Assembly (NCBI RefSeq): GCF_900107405.1
Contig: NZ_FNPV01000008.1
Coordinates: forward strand, 1 to 64,000
DNA from: Tindallia californiensis
Lineage (GTDB): Bacteria > Bacillota > Clostridia > Peptostreptococcales > Tindalliaceae
Direction of reading: 5' to 3'
Length of the DNA stretch: 64,000 nucleotides
The translations under genes and the position numbers were made by a program. Every line of letters begins with the position of its first letter. Position 1 is the first letter of the stretch. The notes under the pieces are model-generated. The model had not been told where the DNA came from and made no database searches. It saw only the letters and a list, made by a program, of their open reading frames with translations. This document shows positions 52,179 to 62,449 of this stretch, in pieces.

Positions 52179-54206
52179 TTACTTCTGATCGTAACATCGC
52201 TTAACAGCTTGAAATCCTTTTTCTGTAAGCATGGTCCCTTTCCTACCTTTCTCTACTTCCACCCATCCTTTTTCCTGAAATGCTTGCAAGATGTTTCGAA
52301 GTGTTCTTTCAGATAAGTATATTTTCTGTTCTTTCGCCATCTCCATCATCCTCCGGCGACCGAGTCCTTTCATCTCTTCTCCGGCCTTAAGCAGGCATTG
52401 AAGTACAAACCTTTCTTCAGGTATAAGGTTCGTTTCGAGATGTTCTTCTTTTAGTGGGAAGTGAAAAGAGACATCTGGCAGACTCTCTTTCAAATCTTGT
52501 AAATGGATCAGGTCTTTTTCCAGATAGACTAAGTATTCTACGCAGTTTTGCAATTCTCTAAAGTTGCCTTCCCAAGGATATTGACTTAAATAGTTTTTCG
52601 CTTCTTTTGTCAAGGTAAAATCGGCATGAGCTTCTTTTTGTAAGTGTTCAAACCCTAGCATGATATCGATTCTTCTTTCACGAAGGGGTGGAATTTTTAA
52701 GGATAGTACATTAATCCGATAGTACAAATCCTTCCGAAATTTATTTTCCTGAATCAATTTTCTCAAATCTTGATTGGTTGCTGTAATAATTCTTGTATCT
52801 ACCGGGATCACCCTATCGCCGCCTACCCGCATCACTTCTTTTTCCTGAATGACCCGAAGCAACCGGCTTTGTAAATGAGTCGATACTTCTCCGATTTCAT
52901 CTAAAAACAGTGTTCCCTGGTGAGCCAGTTCAAAAAGACCGATGCGGCCGCCTTTTTTAGCTCCGGTAAAGGCACCTTCTTCGTATCCAAAAAGTTCGCT
53001 TTCCAATAATGGTTCCGGAATACTGGCACAGTTCACTGCCACAAACTGATAGTTTTTTCTTCGAGATGCATTATGAATCGCCTGAGCGAAAAGTTCTTTT
53101 CCTGTTCCCGTTTCTCCGGTGATAAGGACAGAGGAATTGGATCTGGCAATTTTCTGGGCGGTACACCGTGTTTTTTGAATGGCTTCACTTTTTCCAATAA
53201 TGCTATCGAAGGTATATTTAGCTTTGTGGCCTTTTCCTAATATTTTTGCACGAAGTTTATGCTGGAATTTTTCTTTTTCTTCGAATTGATTTATCACTAT
53301 AATAATACTGGAAATCATACCACCAGTCATCACTGGTGCGGAACGAAAGGAAATATTCGTATGCTGAAACCGTATCAGTTCTTGTTCAACAACAGCTTTG
53401 GATTGAATCGCTTCTTTGACAACGGAAAAATCAAGGACTTCCAGAAGGTTTTTTCCAATAATTTCCTGGCGAAATGAAAGGATCTGGCGGGCTTTATCAT
53501 TCAATCCTAATATAACCCCTTCCGGGTCGGTTGTCATAATGCCTTCATCAATCACGTTTAACAGCTTCAGAAATCGGCTGTCAGCCATATTAAGCCGGTC
53601 CAGAAGGGCTGATGCTATCGTCGAAACTTTACATAGGCTGTTAAAATGCGTTATAAACGGAGGACTTTGTAGTAAATGTTCCATTTCCAAACTAACCGCT
53701 ATGTCCATGATCGTGGTTTCGTCTAAGGTCCGGTGCCCGGTATCAATAATTTCTTCCACAAAATCCGGCACCGCTTCTCGCTCTCCTAAGGTAACGGCAA
53801 TCGAAAGAGATGGGATATCTCCTTTTCCTGGGTATACAGGAAAAAAATTGTAATTGGTTAACCCTATCTGACGGAGCAAAGCCATGCTCTCCAAAGTCAT
53901 TTCTGGGCTGTAGTTTACCAGTAATACTTCCGATCCTTCTCTGATGCTGTTTATCTTATTCCGTTGTTCTTTTGTAAGGGTAGTGCTTAGCACAATGACT
54001 TTTGCCCTCAGGGGTATTTTTTCTTTGATTTCTACGTAAATGGAGTACAGTGAAATGAGCAACACATCCGCATCAATCTTTTTGCGTATTACGTCTTTAT
54101 CAAAACCCAGAGCCGATATCTCCACCAGAGGAAAAAGTTGTTGTAAAATCATTTTATGGTGTTCTGCCACTCCTCTGAAGTTTGTAATGATCGTCACTTT
54201 TTTCAT
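52179..54206 (-). CDS. Sigma-54-dependent transcriptional activator
   Basis: A 675-residue enhancer-binding protein. Residues about 1-190 are a sensor domain resembling the PrpR_N type (MKKVTIITNFRGVAEHHKMI). A PAS domain follows (about 210-310), then the AAA+ domain with GETGTGKE (Walker A, about 364-371), ESELFGYEEGAFTGA (sigma-54 contact loop, about 411-416) and arginine fingers. The C-terminus (about 595-675) looks like a winged helix (SERTLRNILQAFQEKGWVEVEKGRKG), not the usual Fis-type HTH. It probably activates the divergent-looking but co-directional downstream operon from the promoter at 51949. Cysteine sensing, as for CdsR of clostridia, is a guess from the target enzymes. Confidence 0.93.
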   Translation of the reverse strand: MKKVTIITNFRGVAEHHKMILQQLFPLVEISALGFDKDVIRKKIDADVLLISLYSIYVEIKEKIPLRAKVIVLSTTLTKEQRNKINSIREGSEVLLVNYSPEMTLESMALLRQIGLTNYNFFPVYPGKGDIPSLSIAVTLGEREAVPDFVEEIIDTGHRTLDETTIMDIAVSLEMEHLLQSPPFITHFNSLCKVSTIASALLDRLNMADSRFLKLLNVIDEGIMTTDPEGVILGLNDKARQILSFRQEIIGKNLLEVLDFSVVKEAIQSKAVVEQELIRFQHTNISFRSAPVMTGGMISSIIIVINQFEEKEKFQHKLRAKILGKGHKAKYTFDSIIGKSEAIQKTRCTAQKIARSNSSVLITGETGTGKELFAQAIHNASRRKNYQFVAVNCASIPEPLLESELFGYEEGAFTGAKKGGRIGLFELAHQGTLFLDEIGEVSTHLQSRLLRVIQEKEVMRVGGDRVIPVDTRIITATNQDLRKLIQENKFRKDLYYRINVLSLKIPPLRERRIDIMLGFEHLQKEAHADFTLTKEAKNYLSQYPWEGNFRELQNCVEYLVYLEKDLIHLQDLKESLPDVSFHFPLKEEHLETNLIPEERFVLQCLLKAGEEMKGLGRRRMMEMAKEQKIYLSERTLRNILQAFQEKGWVEVEKGRKGTMLTEKGFQAVKRCYDQK

Positions 54207-54247
54207 TGATATCCTCCCAGCGAAGTGATGCTTTCTCTCATTTTCAA

Positions 54248-55690
54248 TTACCTTTTAACGAGATGCGTATAAGAAAAGTTTTCGATAGTCGGATCAAAAT
54301 AACGATAATGTGGACTTGGAACAAACTGACGATTGTCCACAACACCAGCATTCCATGTAGCGTCTACGATAACCCAACGATCATCGGCATAGACTTCGTT
54401 CCAGGCATGGTTGGTGCCGACATATTCTATTTCCACATGATCCCAACTACCATCTGAACTGGCACCTAAGGCATATCCGGACACTACCCGAGTAGGCACT
54501 TCTGCACTTCTAAGCAACGCTGCCATCAGGTTTGCATAACCGCTGCAAACTGATTTCCCATTGTTTAGAACATCTACAGCATCCACCTGGCTGTTTCCAT
54601 CTCCGTAATAAGCAGCTATATCATAAGCTATGTTTTCTATCACCCACTGATGAATGGCTTCCAGTTTTTCATAATTGGTTGTTGCATCCTCGGTTAACCT
54701 TTGAGCTAGTTGTCTTATTGCCGGATGTTCCGGATCGATGTTGTTTTCTGCTCCTAGATAAAAAGAAGGTGTTCGATGAATCATATGCTGTTTAACATTA
54801 TCGAAATAACTTGGAGCAGCAGAAATTACATGCCCATCATTTGTCCTTTCAATGAAAAATTCACCGCCTTCTCTGTCGAAGGTGCGATACCTTTCTTTCC
54901 CAAAAAATAGTTGGTATCTATTACTCCTAGAAGAAGAGAGTCTGATTTCATGTTGAAAGCTGCCATTTCGACTGGCGTCAATCACATCTCTTTCATCACC
55001 ATTGGTCACAAACATCACATACCTATATTCCTCCGGCACTTTTCCTGAAAGATGAAGGACCTGACCCTCTATTTCCAAGCGAATAAAGCTGGCAAAGCCT
55101 TTTGCTTGATCATGGTGAGTGGATAGGGTGTCAAACGATTCCGGAATCTCATCTAATGCTTGCTGAAAGCTTTTAGTTAAGAAGCTGGCTTCGTTTCTAA
55201 GATTATCCCACTCCAAGTTACCAAAGTTTTCCAGATCTCTTAGGTAAATCGCCGTTTTTCCTCCAATATTAAAGGACTGAATTTCATCTGCACCCGCATA
55301 GGTTTTAATATCTGTTGAAATGACATCGTAAAGTTTGCGGCCGGTGGCATACCGATGTCTCAAAGCTTCTGTTTCTTCTATTGGATTTTTAGGTTTATCT
55401 GGATTTTTTTGAATCTGAACGGAACGGGTATCTTCCTGCCACTGAACATCAAAGCCATAACCAGATAAGTCTCTGGCGATAATAGCTGTTGTGCCGTTTA
55501 TGTTGTAGGAAGGGATCACCATCCCATTAATAGTTGCTTTAATCTCGGTTCCCAATACTTCTCCTACTACTTCTCCAGTAGTTGCCATTCCCGACACCGC
55601 GCTTGTTATCAGCATCAGCAGCACCAGTATGCCCGCCGCCATTAATTTACTCTGAATCTTTTTTTTCCTATTTTTTGAGATTAAGTACAT
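54248..55690 (-). CDS. Secreted transglutaminase-like protein with copper-amine-oxidase N-type domains
   Basis: A 480-residue exported protein with a signal-anchor (KLMAAGILVLLMLITSAVSGMATT). Residues about 45-190 resemble two copper-amine-oxidase N-type stalk repeats (GMVIPSYNINGTTAIIARDLSGYGFDVQWQ and IQSFNIGGKTAIYLRDLENFGNLEW). The C-terminal transglutaminase-like domain has the triad region GKSVCSGYANLMAALLRSAEVPTRVVSG, then HAWNEVYADDRWVIVDATWNAG. The Cys, His and Asp are all present, so peptidase or crosslinking activity at the cell surface is likely. It stands alone between the activator gene and the grd operon. Confidence 0.9.
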   Translation of the reverse strand: MYLISKNRKKKIQSKLMAAGILVLLMLITSAVSGMATTGEVVGEVLGTEIKATINGMVIPSYNINGTTAIIARDLSGYGFDVQWQEDTRSVQIQKNPDKPKNPIEETEALRHRYATGRKLYDVISTDIKTYAGADEIQSFNIGGKTAIYLRDLENFGNLEWDNLRNEASFLTKSFQQALDEIPESFDTLSTHHDQAKGFASFIRLEIEGQVLHLSGKVPEEYRYVMFVTNGDERDVIDASRNGSFQHEIRLSSSRSNRYQLFFGKERYRTFDREGGEFFIERTNDGHVISAAPSYFDNVKQHMIHRTPSFYLGAENNIDPEHPAIRQLAQRLTEDATTNYEKLEAIHQWVIENIAYDIAAYYGDGNSQVDAVDVLNNGKSVCSGYANLMAALLRSAEVPTRVVSGYALGASSDGSWDHVEIEYVGTNHAWNEVYADDRWVIVDATWNAGVVDNRQFVPSPHYRYFDPTIENFSYTHLVKR

Positions 55691-55797
55691 TTCAGAACCC
55701 CTTCCTTGTTTACAAAATTCATTGCTTCTTTACGGATTCTATTCTATCAAACCACCTTCTGTAAATCTAATGAAATTTATACTCTTTCTTTTTTTCT

Positions 55798-55863
55798 TAC
55801 AAAAATACCTCCAGTCAGAGAGTCTCTTATTCTTTCCGAAGACTTTCTCCTTTGGAGGTATTT
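55798..55863 (-). terminator. Intrinsic terminator of the glycine reductase operon
   Basis: AAATACCTCCA (minus strand, 55863-55853) pairs with TGGAGGTATTT (55813-55803), with inner secondary pairing in the 39-base loop, and is followed by TTTTTGT. It lies 40 bases after grdD. Confidence 0.85.
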
Positions 55864-55902
55864 CTAATGATGCCTATTGTTTTTCCATCTGTTTGCTAGG
55901 GA

Positions 55903-57090
55903 TTAGCAAACATCTCCTTCTCCAGCTACATATCCGGCTTTTGCCAGTATTTCTACTGATTTTGGAACTTTATCTTCTGCCACCATTACAACAGGTCCGG
56001 TGCATCCCATGCCGCTTTCGGCATAAATCCCTTCTTTCCAAAGAACCTGAACAGCATCGTCAATATCCATCACTTCAATGCCGGAGATATTGCCTGTCAC
56101 AATTTCTTTTGGTGGTGCTTTTATTTCTTCTTCCGTTGCTTTTTCTTTTTTAGAATCTTTTTGGAGGCCTTCTAAAATAGATTCTAAGCCTGCTTTTTTA
56201 GCTTTTTCCAGTTCATCAGCCATTAGGGTCTGTACATTTCCTTTTACCAGAGAAGCAGCGTATTGTAGCGCATTGGCAACCACCGGGGTTCCAGAGGCTC
56301 TGGAAAGAATCAGCACAACCCGTTGCTGCCCTTCGCCAATACCAGGTCCATAACCAGCACCTAAGGCTTCATAGCTTCCACCTGTCGTATAGGAGGAAAA
56401 GACTTTCATCATGATATTTCCTGTTAAGCTATCGGTTACCATGACATCCGCTGATCCGGTCAACAGATCGTTTCCTCTCATGATACTACCGCCATCTGAA
56501 CGAACAGACTCTGAAAAGTTGATTTCATAGCCATTGGATTTCAAAGTATTCAGGGCTCGCTCTACCTGCCGGGCACTGTCCAGGTTCAGAATACCGACGG
56601 TTGGTTTTTCAATCCCCATGGCTTTAGCCGTTATGATCCCATAAAGGGCATTTTTCACCATAGCCGCCGCTCGTTGGGTGTCCGCCGTTCCCGTAGTAGT
56701 GGCTACAAACATTTCTCTGCCTAAGCCTGGCGTAACCACTTTTCCTACAGTTGCAACGCCAATAGGGAAATTGTAATGCATGGTAACGCAAGCCTGGATT
56801 TTTCCTTCGTCCAGCATTCGTTCCATCACTTTATGCATTTCTGCTTCTTCGTTTACTTCCACCGTTTCCAAGGCTGTTTCTACCTTTGGCCCAATCAACA
56901 CCACTTCCAGGTCTGTTGAACGCCTTACGGCTTCTTCAGCTCCTTTTACCAGATGAATTGGTTCCAATTCGCTGCCCAGGGTGGTGAGCCCTACTCTTAT
57001 TTTAGGACCGAAATTTCCCTGTTCCATCGATTCTGTCAAAGAAAGAAGGGTTCGGCCAATTTCTTGCTTGATTGCCGTGCGATCCATCAT
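55903..57090 (-). CDS. grdD: Glycine reductase complex protein C, subunit GrdD
   Basis: A 395-residue GrdD, which with GrdC forms protein C. Protein C takes the carboxymethyl group from Sec of protein A and releases acetyl phosphate using phosphate. The fold is related to phosphate acyltransferases (PlsX-like; VTDSLTGNIMMKVFSSYTTGG, GYGPGIGEGQQRVVLILSRASG). A conserved Cys occurs in GMGCTGPVVMV near the C-terminus. It starts ten bases after grdC, with AGGAGGGG before ATGATG. It is the last gene of the operon. Confidence 0.95.
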   Translation of the reverse strand: MMDRTAIKQEIGRTLLSLTESMEQGNFGPKIRVGLTTLGSELEPIHLVKGAEEAVRRSTDLEVVLIGPKVETALETVEVNEEAEMHKVMERMLDEGKIQACVTMHYNFPIGVATVGKVVTPGLGREMFVATTTGTADTQRAAAMVKNALYGIITAKAMGIEKPTVGILNLDSARQVERALNTLKSNGYEINFSESVRSDGGSIMRGNDLLTGSADVMVTDSLTGNIMMKVFSSYTTGGSYEALGAGYGPGIGEGQQRVVLILSRASGTPVVANALQYAASLVKGNVQTLMADELEKAKKAGLESILEGLQKDSKKEKATEEEIKAPPKEIVTGNISGIEVMDIDDAVQVLWKEGIYAESGMGCTGPVVMVAEDKVPKSVEILAKAGYVAGEGDVC

Positions 57091-57100
57091 TCTTCCCCTC

Positions 57101-58639
57101 CTATTCTTTTATCAGTTGATTGGCAACGTCTTTCATGGCTTCAATAATCATTTCTTTAATCTCTTCTTTCGAAGCGCCTTCACCAGCCGACTGAACCTGA
57201 CCACTGTTCTTTTCTAAAATAACCGATACGCCATCGAACAAGTTCGTCATCCGGCCAAGGAAAAGACTGCCTTTCCCAACGATCATGGCTTTGTTAAGAT
57301 CGCCAGTTGTCAGGTCTTGTTGTGCAAAGCCTATATAAGGAACTCCGGAAGGAATATGACCCTGGGTAGGTGCCCAGCCTGGCATTCCATGGGTTGTTAC
57401 GAAGTTCGGCAGTTCTTTTCGCTCTATTTCTCCTCGTTTAACGCCTAATGCGCCGATCATTTTATAATTTGCTTCCGGTACATCTCCGGCTCCTGCCGGC
57501 TTTGTAACGTCTGGGTTTTGCATTTCCACGGAGTATTTATCAATATCAGTAATTTTAAGTCCACCTTTTTCTAAAGGTGTGGTGATCAGACTGGTGATGA
57601 CGGCTTGTGGCGATGATCCGGTTCCCACTGTATGTTTTCCGATAAGATCGGTTCTGATCAGTGGGTTAATTCCGTCATTCGCCGATACCAATACCGCGAA
57701 AGCACCTAAGACGTCTTCCAGCAAAGGCATGCCTTTTTTCACGTGGTCTTTCCCGTTCATGCCCAGCTTTGCTGTAGCACCGCCGGCAACAATCACTACA
57801 TTTTCATAGACACCGGCTTTTACCAATGCCGCCGCTTCTATTAATGCATGGGTTGGTGCCGCACAAAAACCTCTAACATCGGACCCAGTTGCATTCACCG
57901 CACCTACGGATTCTGCAATGGCTTTGGCAAAGTTTCCGCCACCTCTTTGGTTCATGTCTCCGCAAGCTTCTTCCGAACATTCAATAACGTAATCAATAGT
58001 TGTAACATCAATATTGTTTTTATCGATTAGGTGCTTCATCGCTAGCATACCAGAAGCTTTTGATACCAGGTTTTCATAAATAATATGGGCTGTCAGGCTA
58101 AGGTCTACATCATGCGCTCTTTTTACGCAGCCTACCAATTCACCTTCATGATAGATCGGATCGGCATGATATTCATCAATATAGCGTTGAATATCGTTTT
58201 TTTCCTCACCTTGACCCATTTTTTCTACATCATCCTTAAAAAGAGGATGTGCTTCTAGTTTGGCTTTCGCTTGTTTCCAGAAGCTTTCTTCCAAGCTGAC
58301 CAGATCAAACACATCAGCAATTTTCATTAATCCATAAAATTCATCCTGAGGCATGATTTCGCCTAAGGGACCAGTTCGTTCTGCCTCTGCTACCGGATTT
58401 TCGTACCAAGGTTTTGCAATATCCCGTAGTTTTTCTGGATGCAACGCTCCAATATAGGTCTGATTGGGCGCATAGGCTACTACTTCTTCAAAAGATCTTG
58501 TGCTTTCTTTTAATCCTTTTATATATTCAGAGTCTGGATTGGATGCCCTCTCTAAACTTTGGGTTGTTCCATGCCAATGCATAATATCTGGTGTATAAAC
58601 CAAGGCATAGCCGGTACCTTTAATCACTGGAAAACTCAA
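57101..58639 (-). CDS. grdC: Glycine reductase complex protein C, subunit GrdC
   Basis: A 512-residue GrdC, related to beta-ketoacyl-ACP synthase III-type enzymes. It starts FPVIKGTGYALVYTPDIMHWHG. Key Cys-containing stretches are VIECSEEACGDMNQRGGGNFAKA and VRGFCAAPTHALIEAA. The start is the TTG at 58639 (LSFPVIKG) because GGAGGTG lies just before it; a TTG five codons upstream would overlap that ribosome site. Acts with GrdD to form acetyl phosphate, giving one ATP per glycine via acetate kinase. Confidence 0.95.
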   Translation of the reverse strand: MSFPVIKGTGYALVYTPDIMHWHGTTQSLERASNPDSEYIKGLKESTRSFEEVVAYAPNQTYIGALHPEKLRDIAKPWYENPVAEAERTGPLGEIMPQDEFYGLMKIADVFDLVSLEESFWKQAKAKLEAHPLFKDDVEKMGQGEEKNDIQRYIDEYHADPIYHEGELVGCVKRAHDVDLSLTAHIIYENLVSKASGMLAMKHLIDKNNIDVTTIDYVIECSEEACGDMNQRGGGNFAKAIAESVGAVNATGSDVRGFCAAPTHALIEAAALVKAGVYENVVIVAGGATAKLGMNGKDHVKKGMPLLEDVLGAFAVLVSANDGINPLIRTDLIGKHTVGTGSSPQAVITSLITTPLEKGGLKITDIDKYSVEMQNPDVTKPAGAGDVPEANYKMIGALGVKRGEIERKELPNFVTTHGMPGWAPTQGHIPSGVPYIGFAQQDLTTGDLNKAMIVGKGSLFLGRMTNLFDGVSVILEKNSGQVQSAGEGASKEEIKEMIIEAMKDVANQLIKE

Positions 58640-58730
58640 TAAAAACACCTCCAAAAGTGGTTAGGGTAAATACAGTTACAGGTTTTGATTTAAGCAAAGG
58701 GTGATGAACACGCCATCACCCTTCTCTTAT

Positions 58731-59201
58731 TTAATACTTGCCGAATTGTTCTCGAATACTGCTCATTTCTTCAACAATTTCGTCCACGTCTAATACCATT
58801 TCCATCATGCCAATCTGTTCATCGTACACTTCTTCGTTGACCGCTTCCTTAAACTCCGGTTCAACAGCGTGATATACTGTGAGTCCTAACTGGACTCCTG
58901 CTAAAGGACCTGCAAAAGTGGGATCCCCATTGGTTACGGTTTCAGCGGCTAAGCCAGCAGATTCTGCTTCTGCTCCTCCAAGAAGAATAAGCATATTCTC
59001 CGCTCCGTGTTTTTCCGTAAGGGTTTGCACTCGATTTTGATTTTCCAGGTCCATAGCACCAGCAGCCGTTCAGACAAAGCATTCTGTGGAAGAGAATACT
59101 ACTTCAGCTCCGGTACCTTTCAGGCATTCTTCGATTGCTGGTGCCGGAATGCCATCCCGATCTCCAATGATAATAACTTTTTTGCCATCTAAGATACTCA
59201 T
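58731..59201 (-). CDS. grdA: Glycine reductase selenoprotein A (UGA = selenocysteine 44)
   Basis: The full 156-residue GrdA needs reading through an in-frame TGA at 59072-59070. It begins [28 protein letters not shown], reaches [16 protein letters not shown] with Sec at residue 44, the known position in this family, and ends [10 protein letters not shown]. The upstream half is lost if TGA is taken as stop. GrdA carries the Se-carboxymethyl intermediate from protein B to protein C and is re-reduced by thioredoxin. The ATG follows AAAGGATGG. Confidence 0.96.
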
Positions 59202-59307
59202 TAGAACCATCCTTTCTATTTTTTATTTATTGATGATCTGACAGGCACATGTTTGCCACACTTCAGATTACACCTATTTAACTTTAGCTTAACCTTTTTT
59301 TCCTGCC

Positions 59308-59625
59308 TTAAACATTTTCTGTAATCATTTTTTCAATATTACTCTTTGTAGCGTCATCTTTAGTCACTTCCGCTACTTTTTCGCCACTTTTATATAAGGT
59401 GATGGTAGGAAGTCCCAGCACTTTTTGCGAAATAGCCAGACGACGAGCTCCTGTTATATTAAGTTTTGTAAATTTCACTTTGTCACCATAGCTTTCAGCT
59501 AATGCTTCAATGTCTGGTAATAATGCTTTGCAAGGCTCGCAACCATCGCTCCAATAGTCTACCAGAACAAATCCTTCTGCGTCCAATACTTCTTCCTGAA
59601 ATGTTTTTTTATCTAATTCCAGCAT
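59308..59625 (-). CDS. trxA: Thioredoxin of the glycine reductase system
   Basis: A 105-residue thioredoxin. The active site is [20 protein letters not shown] instead of the classic WCGPC, as in thioredoxins dedicated to glycine reductase. Pro of the cis-Pro loop is in GLPTITLY. It supplies electrons to reduce GrdA after each turnover. It lies between grdB and grdA; thioredoxin reductase (trxB), often next to it, is not in this operon. Confidence 0.94.
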   Translation of the reverse strand: MLELDKKTFQEEVLDAEGFVLVDYWSDGCEPCKALLPDIEALAESYGDKVKFTKLNITGARRLAISQKVLGLPTITLYKSGEKVAEVTKDDATKSNIEKMITENV

Positions 59626-59669
59626 ATCGACACCTCCTAATTATTTTTGCGTTTTCAGTCTTGTTAAGA

Positions 59670-60977
59670 TTATTCAATAACCGTTTGTGTTTCAATATCC
59701 ATTTTTAGAGAGTTCATGGCTTTTTCAACTAATCGTCTTCTAAGCATTTTTTCGTCTTTCGCCTCCAGCTTAGGATCGCCAAAAGGATGTGGGATTGCTA
59801 CCGCCGGTATAATACGGTTTGCTCCTACGGTCATGGAGATCGGAACAACCGTGCATACATGTACAACCGGGATTCCGGTACGCTCAATTTCTTTTACCAT
59901 CGTTGCGCCGCAACGAGTACAAGTACCTCATGTGGAGGTTAGCAGTACGGCATCAACACCAGCTTCCTTCATTTCTTTTCCTATGGCCATTCCAAAAGCT
60001 TTTGAGTTTCCTACAGAGGTCCCGTTTCCTACGGTGCTATAGAAGTATTCAAAAATGCTTCCAATAACCCCTTCCCGCTCCATATCTCTCAACACATCCA
60101 ACGGAAGTACCCGATCCGGATCTTCATTGGCATAGATTGGGTCATAGCCACCGTGAGCTGTTTCATACATTTCTTCTGTAAGGTCGTCAATTCCTTCAAT
60201 GGAGTATTTTCCAAATTTAGATGCACTGGAAGATTCTACTCGGTCTGGATTTGTTTTAGGAACAATTCCACCGGAAGTTACCATTGCAATTTTTAAGTGA
60301 CTAAGATCTGCCAAGGCTCCTGCCGGAGGTACTCTGTCAAACTCTGGCATGGCATATTCTGTTTTGTACTCTTTTCCTTGAAGTTTTGAAATCAGCATGT
60401 TAACCGCACGTCTGGAGCCACGTTCTTCCATAAACAGATTCTTACGGATTCCTCTTTCGAGATAACCTTCTTCCGCCGGTAACCCTATTTCTTCACCATT
60501 CATCAGTTTGTTGGCCAGCTTAACCATAGCAGGAACGGCTTTTCTCATAGCGGCGGCAGAATTCCCGGTTTCAGTAATGTAAATACCCTTTTTAAATAGA
60601 TCCGCACCTGGATTTTCTTTATACATTCCTGTTAATACCGGAATTTTTAGTTCTTCCTGCACTAACCAGGCAACAGTTGCGCAAGCAACTCCGTAACGGC
60701 CGGCATTAAAGGCAGGACCAGCAATAAACATGTCCGGCTCGTAAGGCTTAATCATTTCCAGTATTTTTTGCTTTGATGTTTCTGGATTCTCATTAAAGTA
60801 AGAATCTCCACATATAATGGTCGCTACAATTTCTGCATCCTCTCCAAAAGCTGTGTTAAATGCCATCCCAGGCCCTACTACGCCTTCTCTCAGCTCTGGT
60901 GGAATATCTGCTTTTTCTTCGCCACCAATTCCAGCAAAGAATTGATTCACATAATGAACAATTCGCTTTTTAGCCAT
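59670..60977 (-). CDS. grdB: Glycine reductase protein B selenoprotein GrdB (UGA = selenocysteine 350)
   Basis: A 435-residue GrdB obtained by reading an in-frame TGA (59930-59928) as Sec350: LLTST-U-GTCTRCG, the conserved U-x-x-C site of this family. It begins AKKRIVHYVNQFFAGIGGEEKAD, with the deaminating activity shared with GrdE. It binds glycine as a Schiff base on GrdE's pyruvoyl group and transfers the carboxymethyl group to Sec of GrdA. Conceptual translation without recoding would split it into 349 and 76 residues. Confidence 0.96.
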
Positions 60978-61062
60978 TTCAACCTTCCTTTCTTTTTTTA
61001 CCTCAGGTATTTATTCCTGCAGATTTTTTATCCTTTAGCTATTCTTTAGCTTATGATTTTCT

Positions 61063-62349
61063 TTAATAGGCAGCGGCTGACAGGTGTCCAAATCCTAATT
61101 CATTGGTGGCTCCTGTAATCGCCTGAATTTCTACTTCAATGGAACCGTCGTCTCTTAAACTTCCATCAAAGCCACCTGCAATAGAATCAACGTAAGCGGT
61201 CGTTCCGATCAGTCGGTTCATATCTGGCAGTACAATGGTTTCGTTGGCATTTCCATTTGTAACAACGGCGTTGGCTTTCGGGTCAGCATCTGCTAAAGAT
61301 TGACTAGCTCCGTCCCGACCGGCATATTCATCTGTTACAATAACCGTTTTAATGCCTTTTTCTTCAATTTTTCGGCAGTTCATAATTAAGTCAGTATCTG
61401 GATTTCCGAAACCTTCTTGAGTAACAATGGCTCCGTCCAGCCCCATAAATTCACATAGTTTTGCGGTCCAGTTGGAAGAACGCTCTTTATCAGCCAAGGT
61501 AACATTTTCGTTGGTGATAATAACTCCCAGAAAGTTTATTGTTTTTCCGTGCTCTTCGTATAAGTCTTCGATTACCGGGTTATTCAAATGCACATAGGTT
61601 GGGTTTTTATCGCAAGCAGATACGCAGTTTCCACTAACAATGGCACCATCCATAATTTCTGTTGGATACATTACGGTTGGAACCAGCTTTTTTGCATCCA
61701 CGCCGTAAACATAGGTATCATGCAGTAGTCCTTGAGTTTGCAACATATATACATAACCAACCCGAGGCAGGTCCGGATGTAGTTCGGCTGCTTCTCTAGG
61801 TGCCAGTGTTTCATAAGTTTTCACTTCATCTGGTTCTATATTTTTGATCACTTCACCTATAAAAGCGGCTGCTTTCAAGCCAATGGTTCTTAAAGCAGCT
61901 TCATGTTCGTGGGCTTTAATACCTGGTTTTGGCTCTGCTGTAATAACAATATTATGGGTTTTTGAGAAAGGTGTGTATTCTGCTCCAGGTCCAGACATAT
62001 CAATAATGCCTTCCTGGAAACCAACTACCTTACCAGCTGTCACCACCGCTACATTTTTCATCGCATGGGTTCGTCCATTACCTACAGTGTGTACCTTCCC
62101 TAACATGCCAGGAAAGATAGAGCCATGTCCTTTTACTTTAACCCTTGGCTCAATCACGTCTTTTACCGGAGTAATACGTACAGATTCGCCTGGATGAGCT
62201 AAGTCTACCCGCATTTTCCATAGGTGTTCTTCGCCTCCAATAGCCTCCAGTAACTCTCTGTGGTCAACGACCAGAATGCGCCCGTCCACATGGGTTTTAT
62301 CCCCAAACTGAACGTCTTCGATAAAGATTTTTCCTAACTCCAGCTTCAT
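61063..62349 (-). CDS. grdE: Glycine reductase protein B proprotein GrdE
   Basis: A 428-residue proprotein cleaved into two subunits. Cleavage at Cys242 (IVSGN-CVSACDKNP) creates the N-terminal pyruvoyl group that binds glycine's amino group. The rest matches the family (IPDMSGPGAEYTPFSKTHNIV; LGFGHLSAAAY at the end). AAAGGAGAG precedes the ATG. It is the glycine-specific substrate subunit; the sarcosine (GrdF/G) and betaine (GrdH/I) counterparts are not in the window. Confidence 0.96.
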   Translation of the reverse strand: MKLELGKIFIEDVQFGDKTHVDGRILVVDHRELLEAIGGEEHLWKMRVDLAHPGESVRITPVKDVIEPRVKVKGHGSIFPGMLGKVHTVGNGRTHAMKNVAVVTAGKVVGFQEGIIDMSGPGAEYTPFSKTHNIVITAEPKPGIKAHEHEAALRTIGLKAAAFIGEVIKNIEPDEVKTYETLAPREAAELHPDLPRVGYVYMLQTQGLLHDTYVYGVDAKKLVPTVMYPTEIMDGAIVSGNCVSACDKNPTYVHLNNPVIEDLYEEHGKTINFLGVIITNENVTLADKERSSNWTAKLCEFMGLDGAIVTQEGFGNPDTDLIMNCRKIEEKGIKTVIVTDEYAGRDGASQSLADADPKANAVVTNGNANETIVLPDMNRLIGTTAYVDSIAGGFDGSLRDDGSIEVEIQAITGATNELGFGHLSAAAY

Positions 62350-62449
62350 TTTTTTCTCTCCTTTCTTTTCTCTTCCTTCTACAAATTACATACAATGCTA
62401 TCTGATAAAACATTTTTGCTTTTTTAGTCTGATGCTTTCCCTCTATTCT

